A stretch of DNA of 64,000 nucleotides, taken from positions 124,001-188,000 of the forward strand of contig NZ_JASZYF010000004.1 in NCBI RefSeq assembly GCF_030317115.1, written 5' to 3'. The notes under the pieces were generated by a model that searched no databases, was not told the DNA's origin, and saw only the letters and a program-made list of their open reading frames with translations. The stretch comes from Variovorax gracilis (GTDB lineage: Bacteria; Pseudomonadota; Gammaproteobacteria; Burkholderiales; Burkholderiaceae_C). Below are positions 54,262 to 63,254 of this stretch, in pieces. Made by a program: the position numbers and the translations under genes. Within the stretch, counting starts at the first letter, position 1; the number at the start of each line of letters is the position of its first letter.

Positions 54262-54281
54262 CATCCACCGATTGGTGGATG
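54262..54281. promoter_or_regulatory. perfect hairpin CATCCACC/GGTGGATG in divergent gap
   Basis: 8-bp arms with a GATT loop, 105 bp before the protease start and 94 bp before the phosphatase-fold gene. A second, weaker hairpin (GCGGAG/CTCCGC) lies near 54317-54333. No T-tract, so an operator or leader structure is more likely than a terminator. Confidence 0.4.
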
Positions 54282-54374
54282 CCTTCAATCTGCGCGTAGC
54301 AGGTGTTATGCGCTTGCGGAGATGGCCTCCGCGCCTCTACGCTACGTCTTGTCGTTCGCTTCAATCAGTTGGCA

Positions 54375-54872
54375 ATGGTCGCAAAGCGCTTCGTGGTGAT
54401 CTTCGTCTCGCGCCGCAATTCCTTGCGCAGCATCCTGGCCCAGGCCTGCCTGGCGCACCTCGGCGAGGACCGCTTTTCCGCGTACTCGTGCGGCCACCCG
54501 GCCCATGTCGGCGACCAGATCCATCCCGCCGCCATCAGAGCGCTTCGCAGTGCAAGCATGCGGGTGCCGTTGTCACGGCCTCATGGCTGGGACGACATGA
54601 TCCGAGGGAGTTCACCGCAGGCGAATTTCGTGATCACGCTCGACGAAACCACGTTGCCGGCCCAGCCCAACTGGCCCGGGCAACCCGATTCCGCCTTGTG
54701 GGCCTTTGCGGATATTGCCGACCTCGGCAAGGCGGACGAAATCGATCGCGCGGCCCTCCAGATGCTGTACGCGTTGCGTCGCCGATTGGAGCTGTTGACC
54801 AGCTTGCCGCTGCACGGTGCGGATCGGGCTGCGATCCGCTCGGATGTGCGCGATCTGGCGCACATGCAATAG
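54375..54872 (+). CDS. LMW phosphatase/ArsC-fold protein lacking the catalytic Cys
   Basis: A 165-residue protein that resembles low-molecular-weight tyrosine phosphatases/arsenate reductases: VVIFVSRRNSLRSILAQACL, then HLGEDRFSAYSCGHPAHVGD. The P-loop C-x5-R-S should begin with Cys, but the codon at position 12 is TCG (Ser), keeping Asn15, Arg18 and Ser19. Ser in place of Cys is the substitution used to trap substrates and would abolish catalysis, so this may be a binding or regulatory form. ATG 54375; a GTG 72 bases upstream is in frame but has no family match. Confidence 0.75.
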   Translation: MVAKRFVVIFVSRRNSLRSILAQACLAHLGEDRFSAYSCGHPAHVGDQIHPAAIRALRSASMRVPLSRPHGWDDMIRGSSPQANFVITLDETTLPAQPNWPGQPDSALWAFADIADLGKADEIDRAALQMLYALRRRLELLTSLPLHGADRAAIRSDVRDLAHMQ

Positions 54873-55030
54873 CCCCGTCATCGCGAGACTTTCCTCACGC
54901 CGAGCTTTGGTTTTTGCGGCGGAGGAGAGGCACGCCGGGACCGTCTTCAGCAATGCTTAAGGATCGGGGCAGAGACTGATTTCATGGCAAAGGGAATCGT
55001 CCTGAGCCCGACCGACAAAGGATCCACGCC

Positions 55031-55318
55031 ATGAAGCCGTCTGCCGCCCCGAAGCCACTCACACCGTCCCAGATCAAGCTCGTGCTCGAGCTGCTCGAGC
55101 TTTCCCCGCTCGCGCCGAAGGAGACGGCTGCAAAGTTCAACCGGCTGACCGAGGTCGGCGTGTTCTCCGAAGCGCAACAGGACGCCATCGAGATCCTGCT
55201 CGCGCTGGACGAAGCCGAGATCCCCGATGCCCTCTTCGAGTTTGCCGATGACGACGCCCGGGACATCGTCCGCGACGGGCTGGCGCACGAGGCGCATCTC
55301 CGCTTCGTCGCAGCCTGA
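55031..55318 (+). CDS. hypothetical protein, 95 residues
   Basis: A 95-residue, acidic, helical protein without known domain (LTPSQIKLVLELLELSPLAP; FSEAQQDAIEILLALDEAEI). AAAGGA precedes ATG 55031 by 9 bases. No membrane segment. It is a single gene between the phosphatase-fold gene (158 bp before) and a GC-rich hairpin (at 55400). The 241 bp to the LysR stop contain that hairpin and nothing else that I recognise. Confidence 0.55.
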   Translation: MKPSAAPKPLTPSQIKLVLELLELSPLAPKETAAKFNRLTEVGVFSEAQQDAIEILLALDEAEIPDALFEFADDDARDIVRDGLAHEAHLRFVAA

Positions 55319-55399
55319 GAAGCGGGACGCGTTGCACCGTTGCGAGATTCATCGAGATCTCTGCAGATTCGGGAAACGAGTGGGAGTGGATGAAGTCGA

Positions 55400-55436
55400 G
55401 GCCGCGGCCTGAGGGGTTCGCTCAAGGACCGCGGCC
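55400..55436. terminator. very stable GC hairpin between convergent genes
   Basis: GGCCGCGG (55400-55407) pairs with CCGCGGCC (55429-55436), and the inner CCTGAG/CTCAAGG can pair with one bulge. It has no T-run. Position between the convergent 95-residue ORF and LysR gene suits a bidirectional terminator-like or transcript-protecting role. Confidence 0.45.
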
Positions 55437-55559
55437 CACAAGTCGATGCGTGACAGCAGCGAATGAATTGTGCTGACCGTCCCATGGGGCAGACATCAGA
55501 TTCTTCCGAAATTGAGCCAGAAGGATCGGCAGGGCCGGCGGATCCCACTTTCTTTCGCA

Positions 55560-56801
55560 TCAGTAGGATGGCAGCCGCTTCACGAAATGGCGGATCTCTT
55601 CCATCAGCGCCAGCGCGCAGGGCGCCGCCAGGGCGCCACCGCGCTGCGTGATCCCGATCTGCCGCTGTGTGCCGGCCAGCGGAAAGCTCAGCACCACCAG
55701 CGTCCCCGCCTCGATCTCGTAGTGAAGCTGATGTGCGGAAATGGCTGTCACCATGTTGCTCTGCAGCAGCAAGCCCCGCAGCAGTGCCAGGTCCCCCGTC
55801 TCGACGGCGGGTTCCGGCGCCGATTGCCCCGAATGATGAAAGAAGCGCTCCAGCAGCTCGCGAGACGGAGAGCCCCTCCGCGACAGCACCCAGCCCGCTT
55901 GCCGCAATTGCGCGAAGCTGATGCGCGCTGCCGCAGCGAGCGGATGGTCGGCGCGGGCGATCAATGAGATGCGGTCGTCGAACAGCGGCTCCTGGACCAG
56001 ATCCTTGGCCTCGGCTTCAGGCCGCAGCGCGCCCAGGATGAAGTCCACCTCGCCACTGCGCAACGCGGCGGCCAGTACCTCGTAGGGGCTCTCCACCGTG
56101 CCGACGTGCACCCGCGGATGCTCCGCCAGCAGCGCCGAGATGGCCGCAGGCAGCACCAGCGTCCGAGACAGCGGCAACGCGCCGACCATCACGCTGCCTT
56201 GCACGACGCCCTGGATCGCCGCGAGATCGGAGTCGAGGCTGCGCAATTCGGCCAACGCCCGCTTGCAGCGGAACGCCAGCAGCTCGCCCGATCGCGTCGG
56301 CCGCACGCCGCGCGCCGATCGGGTAAAGAGGGCGCAGCCGGACCGTTCCTCCAGATCGCGAACCAGTGCGCTCAGTGCCGGCTGCGTCACCCCGAAGGCG
56401 CGCGCGACGGCAGGCATGTTGTGCATTTCGGCCAAGCCCGCAAGGAGTGCCAACCGCCGCCCGCTGAACATCGCGGTCAACAAGCCTCGCGCGTCGAGCC
56501 TGCGCGACCCATCGCTCGGCAGCAACTCCTGGCTGGCCGAGACGAACTCCTGCTCCACGCGGACAGCGCGTGCAAACACCGCCTTGCCGTAGACGGTCAG
56601 CAGCATGCCTCGCGCCCTGCGTTCGAAGAGGGGCACACCCAGCGATGCCTCCAGTTCGCCCACCGCTCGCGTGACCGCGGATGCCACACGGAACAGGCTT
56701 TCCGCGGCCTGCGTGACGCTTCCGCTGGTCGCAACGCTCGCGAAAGCCTGCAGGTGCCGCAGGTTGATGGCCAAGGGGTCCGGCTGCGTAACCCGCGGCA
56801 T
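55560..56801 (-). CDS. LysR-type regulator with two HTH domains
   Basis: A 413-residue LysR-type protein about 100 residues longer than usual. The first HTH is at residues 14-75 (LRHLQAFASVATSGSVTQAA ... LGVPLFERRARG), and a second full HTH at 113-175 (RRLALLAGLAEMHNMPAVAR, GVTQPALSALVRDLEE, CALFTRSARG). Effector domain from about 203. Two winged helices in one subunit are unusual and may bind extended sites. It is divergent from galD (166 bp with an operator-like AAGGGT-AA-ACCCTT), so it probably controls gallate catabolism. ATG 56801; a TTG at 56825 is an alternative. Confidence 0.87.
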   Translation of the reverse strand: MPRVTQPDPLAINLRHLQAFASVATSGSVTQAAESLFRVASAVTRAVGELEASLGVPLFERRARGMLLTVYGKAVFARAVRVEQEFVSASQELLPSDGSRRLDARGLLTAMFSGRRLALLAGLAEMHNMPAVARAFGVTQPALSALVRDLEERSGCALFTRSARGVRPTRSGELLAFRCKRALAELRSLDSDLAAIQGVVQGSVMVGALPLSRTLVLPAAISALLAEHPRVHVGTVESPYEVLAAALRSGEVDFILGALRPEAEAKDLVQEPLFDDRISLIARADHPLAAAARISFAQLRQAGWVLSRRGSPSRELLERFFHHSGQSAPEPAVETGDLALLRGLLLQSNMVTAISAHQLHYEIEAGTLVVLSFPLAGTQRQIGITQRGGALAAPCALALMEEIRHFVKRLPSY

Positions 56802-56877
56802 CTCGATAACTTTTGTCGATGGCAAGGTGAGAGTTCCTGCTGCGCGGCTTCAAGTAACAAGCGGTGCCGCGGATATG

Positions 56878-56891
56878 AAGGGTAAACCCTT
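56878..56891. promoter_or_regulatory. AAGGGT-AA-ACCCTT palindrome before galD
   Basis: A 6+6 inverted repeat with a 2-base centre in the divergent LysR-galD gap, 77 bp upstream of the galD ATG. Possible site for the two-HTH LysR regulator. Confidence 0.45.
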
Positions 56892-56967
56892 GGGCGATAA
56901 ACAAATGAGAACGCAGGGAAATTAGAACTCACACCGGGCGAGACCGGTTCGGCAGAGACTACCGCCC

Positions 56968-58059
56968 ATGTCGACGATCTCCTTCAGCTCCCTCGATGCG
57001 GTCCCTTGCGTGTGGATGCGCGGCGGCACCTCCAAGGCCGCCTTTTTCCATGCGGGCGACCTGCCTGCCGAAGCGGGCGCGCGCGACGCGCTCATCCTTG
57101 CTGCGATGGGCCATCCGGATGCGCGGCAGATCGACGGTATCGGCGGTGGCCATCCGCTGACCACCAAGGTGGCGATCGTTTCGCGCTCGCACGATCCGCG
57201 CGCCGACGTCGACTACCTGTTCGGACAGGTCGTGGCCGCGGAGTCGCGCGTCGACTATGCGCCGACCTGCGGCAACATCCTCGCGGCCGTCGGCCCGTTC
57301 GCGCTGGAGGAGGGACTTGTCGAAACGCAGCCGCGGGAGTCGGTGGTGCGCATCCGCATGGTCAACACCAACTCCTATTGCCACGCCGTCGTGCAGACGC
57401 CCGGCGGCCGCGTGGCCTACAGCGGCGACACGCCCATCAGCGGCGTACCAGGACAAGGCTCGCCCATCGAGCTGCGCTTTTCCGACATCGTCGGATCGAA
57501 CTGCGGTGCCTTGCTGCCCACCGGCGAGGCCAGCGATCGCATCGACGGCATCGACGTCACCTGTATCGACAACGGCATGCCGGTCGTCCTGATGCGCGCG
57601 GCCGACCTCGGGTGCACCGGCAACGAGACGCCGGCCGAGCTGGACGCCGACACGGCGCTCAAGGCACGCATCGAGTCGATCCGCCTCCAGGCCGGCCGGC
57701 GCATGGGCCTGGGCGACGTGAGCGCCAAGGTCGTGCCCAAGATGACGCTGGTGTCGCCCGCGCAAGCCGGCGGATCGCTGAGCACGCGCACCTTCATCCC
57801 GCGCAAATGCCATGACGCCATCGGTGTGCTGGGCGCCGTCTCGGTGGCTTCGGCCTGCGTGCTGCCGGGCACCGTGACCGAGCCGCTGTGCCGCCTCGGT
57901 CCCGCGCCGCGGCACGACCTGTCGGTGGAGCACCCCACCGGCGAATTCACCGTGCGCCTGCTGATGGAAGAGGGCGGCCTCGCCATCGCCGGCGCCGCAC
58001 TCCTGCGCACCGCCCGCCCGCTCTTCCGCGGCCAGGTGCTGGTGCCGCGCAACCCCTGA
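56968..58059 (+). CDS. galD: 4-oxalomesaconate tautomerase (GalD/LigU, PrpF family)
   Basis: A 363-residue PrpF-like isomerase. It begins VPCVWMRGGTSKAAFFHAGD, with YAPTCGNILAAVGPFALEEG and VRIRMVNTNSYCHA in the middle and the closing half RIDGIDVTCIDNGMPVV, features shared with PrpF, LigU and GalD. Position just before hydratase and CHA aldolase genes and near a gallate dioxygenase gives the tautomerase function. First gene of the plus-strand gallate operon; ATG 56968, 24 bp before the next gene. Confidence 0.88.
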   Translation: MSTISFSSLDAVPCVWMRGGTSKAAFFHAGDLPAEAGARDALILAAMGHPDARQIDGIGGGHPLTTKVAIVSRSHDPRADVDYLFGQVVAAESRVDYAPTCGNILAAVGPFALEEGLVETQPRESVVRIRMVNTNSYCHAVVQTPGGRVAYSGDTPISGVPGQGSPIELRFSDIVGSNCGALLPTGEASDRIDGIDVTCIDNGMPVVLMRAADLGCTGNETPAELDADTALKARIESIRLQAGRRMGLGDVSAKVVPKMTLVSPAQAGGSLSTRTFIPRKCHDAIGVLGAVSVASACVLPGTVTEPLCRLGPAPRHDLSVEHPTGEFTVRLLMEEGGLAIAGAALLRTARPLFRGQVLVPRNP

Positions 58060-58083
58060 ATCGAAGAGAAGACTGGACTCCGC

Positions 58084-59112
58084 ATGATCATCGACTGCCA
58101 CGGCCACTACACCACCGCGCCCAAGGCGCTGGAGGAATGGCGCAACCGCCAGATCGCCAGCCTTGGCAATCCGGCGGAAACGCCCTCGCCCTCGACGCTC
58201 AAGATCAGCGACGACGAGCTGCGCGAATCCATCGAAAGCAACCAGCTCCAGAAGATGCGCGAGCGCGGCAGCGACCTGACCATCTTCTCGCCGCGTGCGA
58301 GCTTCATGGCGCACCACATCGGCAACTTCGAGACGAGCGCCACCTGGGCCGCGATCTGCAACGAGCTGTGCCTTCGCGTCGCGCAGCTCTTTCCGGACCA
58401 CTTCATCGGTGCGGCCATGCTGCCGCAGTCGCCGGGCGTCGATCCGCGCACCTGCATTCCGGAGCTGGAGCGTTGCGTCAAGGACTACGGCTTCGTCGGC
58501 ATCAATCTCAACCCCGATCCGTCCGGTGGGCACTGGACCTCGCCACCGCTGTCGGACCGCCACTGGTATCCGATCTACGAGAAGATGGTCGAGCACGACA
58601 TCCCGGCCATGGTGCACGTGAGCACGAGCTGCAATGCCTGCTTCCACACCACCGGCGCGCACTACCTGAATGCCGACACCACGGCCTTCATGCAGTGCCT
58701 GACTTCCGATCTGTTCAAGGACTTCCCGGCGCTGCGCTTCGTGATCCCGCATGGCGGCGGCGCGGTGCCCTACCACTGGGGGCGCTTCCGCGGCCTCGCG
58801 CAGGAGCTGAAGAAGCCGCTGCTGAAGGATCATCTGCTCAACAACATCTTCTTCGACACCTGCGTCTACCACCAGCCGGGCATCGACCTGCTGACGCGCG
58901 TGATCCCGGTCGACAACATCCTCTTCGCCAGCGAGATGATCGGCGCCGTGCGCGGCATCGATCCGGAGACCGGCTTCCCCTACGACGACACGCGCCGCTA
59001 CATCGACGCGACGCCGATGCTCGACGACGCCGCGCGCTACAAGGTCTACGAGGGCAACGCCCGCCGCGTGTACCCGCGCCTCGATCGCGCACTGGCTGCC
59101 AAGGGACTCTGA
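58084..59112 (+). CDS. ligJ: 4-oxalomesaconate hydratase (LigJ-type)
   Basis: A 342-residue amidohydrolase-superfamily hydratase. [20 protein letters not shown], then [28 protein letters not shown], and [20 protein letters not shown] match LigJ (4-oxalomesaconate hydratase) of Sphingobium throughout, including the Zn-binding His pairs; P. putida GalB is an unrelated fold. Adds water to give 4-carboxy-4-hydroxy-2-oxoadipate. Between tautomerase and aldolase, 4 bp before the aldolase ATG. Confidence 0.93.
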   Translation: MIIDCHGHYTTAPKALEEWRNRQIASLGNPAETPSPSTLKISDDELRESIESNQLQKMRERGSDLTIFSPRASFMAHHIGNFETSATWAAICNELCLRVAQLFPDHFIGAAMLPQSPGVDPRTCIPELERCVKDYGFVGINLNPDPSGGHWTSPPLSDRHWYPIYEKMVEHDIPAMVHVSTSCNACFHTTGAHYLNADTTAFMQCLTSDLFKDFPALRFVIPHGGGAVPYHWGRFRGLAQELKKPLLKDHLLNNIFFDTCVYHQPGIDLLTRVIPVDNILFASEMIGAVRGIDPETGFPYDDTRRYIDATPMLDDAARYKVYEGNARRVYPRLDRALAAKGL

Positions 59113-59116
59113 ACCC

Positions 59117-59818
59117 ATGACCTCATCCCATACCCTCCAGGAACTCGGCGTCGTCCACCGCCGCATCACGCGTGCCGACCCGGACGCCGTCGAGAAGCTT
59201 TCGCGCTTCGGTGTCTCGACCGTGCACGAGGCGCTGGGTCGCCTGGGCCTCATGCAGCCCCGCATCCGCCCGATCTTCCCTGAAGCGCGCTTCTGCGGCC
59301 CTGCCGTCACCGTGCTGCTGCAGCCCGGCGACAACTGGATGCTGCATGTGGCCGCCGAGCAGATCCAGCCCGGCGATGTGGTGGTCGCGGCCTGTACCGC
59401 CGACAGCACCGACGGCTTCTTCGGCGACCTGCTGGCGACCTCGTTCAAGGCGCGCGGCTGCAAGGGCCTCGTGATCGACGGCGGGGTGCGTGACGTGCGC
59501 GACCTCAGCGCGATGAACTTCCCCGTGTTCAGCCGCGCCATCCACTCCAAGGGAACGATCAAGGCGACGCTCGGTTCGGTCAACGTGCCGGTGGTGTGCG
59601 CCGGCGCGCTGGTGCAACCGGGCGACGTGGTGGTGGCCGACATCGACGGCGTGGTGGTGGTGCCGGCCGCGCGCGCGCAGCAGGTGGCCGACGCGGCCGA
59701 AGCCCGCGAAGCCAACGAGGCAAGCAAGCGTGCCCGCTTTGCCGCGGGCGAACTCGGGCTGGACATGTACGCCATGCGCGAGCCGCTGGCCAAGGCCGGC
59801 CTGCGCTACATCGACTGA
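59117..59818 (+). CDS. galC: 4-carboxy-4-hydroxy-2-oxoadipate aldolase (GalC/LigK-type)
   Basis: A 233-residue RraA-like aldolase that splits CHA into pyruvate and oxaloacetate. Typical are [20 protein letters not shown], the metal/active-site region [20 protein letters not shown] with [11 protein letters not shown], and [20 protein letters not shown]. The same enzyme also decarboxylates oxaloacetate. Starts 4 bp after the hydratase stop, 11 bp before a TctC gene. Confidence 0.93.
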   Translation: MTSSHTLQELGVVHRRITRADPDAVEKLSRFGVSTVHEALGRLGLMQPRIRPIFPEARFCGPAVTVLLQPGDNWMLHVAAEQIQPGDVVVAACTADSTDGFFGDLLATSFKARGCKGLVIDGGVRDVRDLSAMNFPVFSRAIHSKGTIKATLGSVNVPVVCAGALVQPGDVVVADIDGVVVVPAARAQQVADAAEAREANEASKRARFAAGELGLDMYAMREPLAKAGLRYID

Positions 59819-59829
59819 CTGGAGACACC

Positions 59830-60816
59830 ATGAAGAAACTCAACGCATCCACGGCCCTGGCGACTCTCGCGGCCGCCGTGCTGACCCTGGCCGCAACGCC
59901 TTCCCATTCGCAGGATTTCCCCACCCGGCCGGTGCGCATCATCACGCCCTTCCCGGTCGGCAGCGGCCCTGAAGGCGTGGTGCGCCTCCTGGCCGACAAG
60001 CTCAGCCGCACATGGGGCAAGCCGGTGACGGTCGAGAACCGACCCGGCGGCAACGGATTCATCGCCATCGATGCGTTCAGGCGCGGCGCCACCGATGGGC
60101 ACGACCTGATCCAGCTCGACAACGTCCACCTCGTCGCGTATCCGTACCTGTTCAAGAAGCTGCCCTACGACCCGGTGAAGGACTTCGAGCAGATTGCGCC
60201 GCTGTTCCGCACCAACTTCTTCTTCACCGTGGCGACGGACAGCAAGTACAAGTCGGTCGGGCAGATCGTGGCCGATGCCAAGGCCAACCCTGGCAAGCTC
60301 AACTACGGCTCGTGGTCCATCGGCAATCCGGTGCACCTGGGGTCGGCGCTGTTCGAGACGATGACGGGTACCCAGATGACGCACGTCATCTACAAGGAGA
60401 CCACGCAGCTCTACACCAGCGTCGCGACCAACGAGCTGTCCTTTGCGCTCGGCACGCTGGGCTCGGCGGGCGCGATGCAGCGGGCCGGCAAGCTGCGCTA
60501 CCTGGCCGTGGCCGCGCCGCAACGCCATCCGGCGTTCCCGGACGTGCCGACGGTGGCCGAATCCGGCGGTCCCGCCGGCTTCGAGGTCGTCGGCTGGACG
60601 ACGCTGGCCGCTCCCGCTGGACTGCCACGCGCCGTGAGCGACAAGATCCGGCGCGATGTGGAGAAGGCGCTGGCCGATCCCGATTTCAAGGCCAAGTTCG
60701 TCGCCTTCGGCTATGAGCCCTTCCCGGTCACGCGCGACAAGTTCGAGCTGTACGTGCAGGGCGAGTCCAAGCGCATGGCCGCGGTGATCAAGCAGGCGAA
60801 CGTCTCGCTCGACTGA
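59830..60816 (+). CDS. orphan TctC/Bug receptor in gallate cluster, first
   Basis: A 328-residue Bug-type periplasmic receptor. Signal peptide ends near ATPSHSQ (about residue 30), then FPTRPVRIITPFPVGSGPEG and DVPTVAESGGPAGFEVVGW. It lies inside the gallate operon, 11 bp after the aldolase and 18 bp before the dioxygenase gene, and has no TctA/TctB nearby. It is probably a binder of gallate or a related aromatic acid. GGAGAC precedes ATG 59830. Confidence 0.92.
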   Translation: MKKLNASTALATLAAAVLTLAATPSHSQDFPTRPVRIITPFPVGSGPEGVVRLLADKLSRTWGKPVTVENRPGGNGFIAIDAFRRGATDGHDLIQLDNVHLVAYPYLFKKLPYDPVKDFEQIAPLFRTNFFFTVATDSKYKSVGQIVADAKANPGKLNYGSWSIGNPVHLGSALFETMTGTQMTHVIYKETTQLYTSVATNELSFALGTLGSAGAMQRAGKLRYLAVAAPQRHPAFPDVPTVAESGGPAGFEVVGWTTLAAPAGLPRAVSDKIRRDVEKALADPDFKAKFVAFGYEPFPVTRDKFELYVQGESKRMAAVIKQANVSLD

Positions 60817-60834
60817 AACCAACAAGGACTCATC

Positions 60835-62118
60835 ATGGCTCGCATCATCGGCGCCGTCGCCTGCTCCCACACTCCGACCATCGGCTTCGCCTTCGACAAG
60901 AACAAGCAGGACGACCCGGTCTGGGCACCCATCTTCAAGGACTTCGAGCCGGTGCAGCGCTGGCTGGCCGAACAACAGCCGGACGTGCTGTTCTTCATCT
61001 ACAACGACCATGTCAGCTCCTTCTTTTTCGACCACTACTCGGCCTTCGCCCTGGGTGTGGGCGAGCGTCATGCGGTGGCGGACGAGGGCGGTGGCGCACG
61101 CGACCTGCCATCCGTGGCCGGGCACCCCGCGCTGGCGCGGCACATCGGCCGTTCGCTGGTGGCGGACGAGTTCGACATGTCCTTTTTCCAGGACCGCGCG
61201 CTGGACCACGGCGTCTTCTCGCCGCTGTCGCTGCTGTGCCCTCACAAGCCCGATTGGACGGTGCCGGTGATCCCGTTGCAGGTCGGCGTGCTGCAGTCGC
61301 CCGTGCCATCGGCGCGGCGCTGCTACCGCCTCGGGCAGGCGCTGCGTCGCGCCATCGAAAGCTATCCTGAAGACCTGAAGGTCGCCATCGTCGCCACCGG
61401 CGGGCTGTCGCACCAGGTGCACGGCGAGCGCGCGGGCTTCAACAACCCTGCATGGGACGCGCAGTTCCTCGACCTGATCGAGAACGACCCGGTGAGGCTC
61501 ACCGAGATGACGCAGGCCGAGCTGGCGACTCTCGGCGGCATGGAAGGCGCCGAAGTCATCATGTGGCTGGTCATGCGCGGCGCCCTGTCGTCCAACGTGC
61601 GCAAGACGCACCAGAGCTACTACCTGCCGTCGATGACCGGCATCGCGACCCAGATCTACGAGAACCTTGCGAGCCCGCCGATGGCCGGCGAGGTGGAGCG
61701 GCATCGGCGCCACATGGACCAGCAACTTGCGGGCGTCGAAGCGCTCGAGGGCACCTATCCGTTCTCTCTGGAGACCAGCGTGCGCGCCTACCGCCTCAAC
61801 AAGTTCCTGCACGGCATGACGCGTCCCGAACACCGGGCGCAGTTCCTCGCGGATGAGGAAGCCGCCTTCGAGGCGGCGGGGCTGACGCCGCAGGAGCGCG
61901 ACCTGGTGCGCCGGCGCGACTGGCGCGGCCTGATCCACTACGGCGTCATCTTCTTCATGCTGGAGAAGCTCGGTGCGGTCATCGGCGTATCGAATTTGCA
62001 CATCTACGCCGCCATGCGCGGCCAGACGCTGGAAGCATTCCAGCAGACGCGCAATGCCCCCGGCGCCCTCTATTCGGTCGCCGGCAAGGATGCCAAGGCA
62101 CAGGTTTGGGACAAATGA
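60835..62118 (+). CDS. galA: gallate dioxygenase (GalA/DesB)
   Basis: A 427-residue extradiol dioxygenase of the LigB type with fused beta and alpha parts, which opens gallate to 4-oxalomesaconate. Positions of DesB-like residues are kept: iron ligands His12 (SHTPTIG) and His59 (YNDHVSSFF), a Glu near 240 (MEGAEVI), and His125 and His193 around the substrate. The C-terminal third holds the LigA-like helical part (TRPEHRAQFLADEEAAFEAA). Length fits GalA/DesB rather than separate LigA/LigB. The dispersed repeat follows 4 bp after the stop. Confidence 0.92.
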   Translation: MARIIGAVACSHTPTIGFAFDKNKQDDPVWAPIFKDFEPVQRWLAEQQPDVLFFIYNDHVSSFFFDHYSAFALGVGERHAVADEGGGARDLPSVAGHPALARHIGRSLVADEFDMSFFQDRALDHGVFSPLSLLCPHKPDWTVPVIPLQVGVLQSPVPSARRCYRLGQALRRAIESYPEDLKVAIVATGGLSHQVHGERAGFNNPAWDAQFLDLIENDPVRLTEMTQAELATLGGMEGAEVIMWLVMRGALSSNVRKTHQSYYLPSMTGIATQIYENLASPPMAGEVERHRRHMDQQLAGVEALEGTYPFSLETSVRAYRLNKFLHGMTRPEHRAQFLADEEAAFEAAGLTPQERDLVRRRDWRGLIHYGVIFFMLEKLGAVIGVSNLHIYAAMRGQTLEAFQQTRNAPGALYSVAGKDAKAQVWDK

Positions 62119-62122
62119 CCCA

Positions 62123-62216
62123 CCCCCAGGCTTGCCCACTTCGTGTGGCCGCCTACCCCCTCTCCGGGGGCAACCCCTGCGGACCGGCGGAGCCGGCTCC
62201 GCGGGGTTTCTTGCCC
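62123..62216. repeat. dispersed repeat, copy B, with terminator-like hairpin
   Basis: The first 52 bases (62123-62174) match copy A (4006-4056) at 48 positions and contain CCCCC/GGGGG arms. Directly after are arms ACCCC-TGCGG and CCGC-GGGGT around 16 bases, then TTTCTTG, which resembles an intrinsic terminator for galA. Starts 4 bp after the galA stop. Confidence 0.75.
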
Positions 62217-62244
62217 TCCATTCGTTGAACCTTCGGAACCACCC

Positions 62245-63222
62245 ATGAGATCCTTTCTCTTTCGTTGCGCATTCGCGCTCGTCGCATCGCTGCCCCTCGC
62301 CACCCTGAGCGCGACGGCGGCCGATGCCTTTCCATCCAAGCCGATCAAGATCCTTGTCGGCTACAGCGCCGGCGGCGCGGTGGACGCCATCGCACGTTCG
62401 GTCGGCCAGCGCATGGCCGCCACTCTCGGCCAGCCCGTCATCGTCGAGAACAAGCCGGGCGCCGGCACGAACATCGCCGTCAAGGCGCTCATCGCCAGCC
62501 CGCCCGACGGCTACACGCTGCTGCTGGCGGCCAACGCGCTCGCCGTGAATCCATCGCTGTTCCAGCCGGCGCCCTACGACCTGGAGCGCGACCTGACGCC
62601 GGTGTCACTGGTTGGAAGGGTGCCCGTGGTGCTGGCCGTGCGCGAGGGCTCGGAGATCAAGACGCTGGCGCAGTTGTCGGCGGCGACCAAGGCCAAGCCC
62701 GGCACCATCAGCGTCGCGACGCCGGGCAACGGCTCGACACCGCATCTGGCGATGGAACTGTTCCAGCACACGGCCGGGCTCTCATGGCGGCACGTGCCGT
62801 ACAAGGGCGGCGCGCAGGCACTCACCGATGTGCTCGGCGGCCACGTCGACGTCGTGGCGGTGAATGCGCTGGAAGCGCTGCCGCTGGTGAAGGGCGGCAA
62901 GCTGCGCGTGCTGGCCGTCATGAGCCCCGAGCGCTCCGCGGTGCTGCCGGGCGTGCCGACCGTGGCGGAGTCGGGCTATCCCGGATTCGAGTCCAGCGTC
63001 TGGTATGGCTTCGTCGCGCCGGCGGGCCTGCTGAAGCCGATCCTGGCGAAGGTCCACGAGGCCGTGCAGAAGGCGCTCGAATCGAGCGAGGTGCGAGACC
63101 AGTTGGCAGCGGCCGGCGGCGTGGCGTTGCCCGGTGCACCCGAGCTGTTCGGCAAGCTGGTCAAGGACGACGCCGCGCGCTACGGCAAGCTGATTCGTGA
63201 AGCCAACATCAAGCCCGACTGA
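62245..63222 (+). CDS. orphan TctC/Bug receptor, second
   Basis: A 325-residue Bug-type receptor with signal peptide to about residue 28 (ATLSATAADA), then FPSKPIKILVGYSAGGAVDA, GYTLLLAANALAVN and GVPTVAESGYPGFESSVWYG. Starts 127 bp after galA, behind the repeat/terminator-like element, so it probably has a separate promoter. ATG 62245; upstream in-frame sequence is repeat DNA. No membrane subunits are encoded nearby. Confidence 0.92.
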   Translation: MRSFLFRCAFALVASLPLATLSATAADAFPSKPIKILVGYSAGGAVDAIARSVGQRMAATLGQPVIVENKPGAGTNIAVKALIASPPDGYTLLLAANALAVNPSLFQPAPYDLERDLTPVSLVGRVPVVLAVREGSEIKTLAQLSAATKAKPGTISVATPGNGSTPHLAMELFQHTAGLSWRHVPYKGGAQALTDVLGGHVDVVAVNALEALPLVKGGKLRVLAVMSPERSAVLPGVPTVAESGYPGFESSVWYGFVAPAGLLKPILAKVHEAVQKALESSEVRDQLAAAGGVALPGAPELFGKLVKDDAARYGKLIREANIKPD

Positions 63223-63254
63223 ACCCGAGCCCGGCACCCGCGCGGTCCCTGAAC

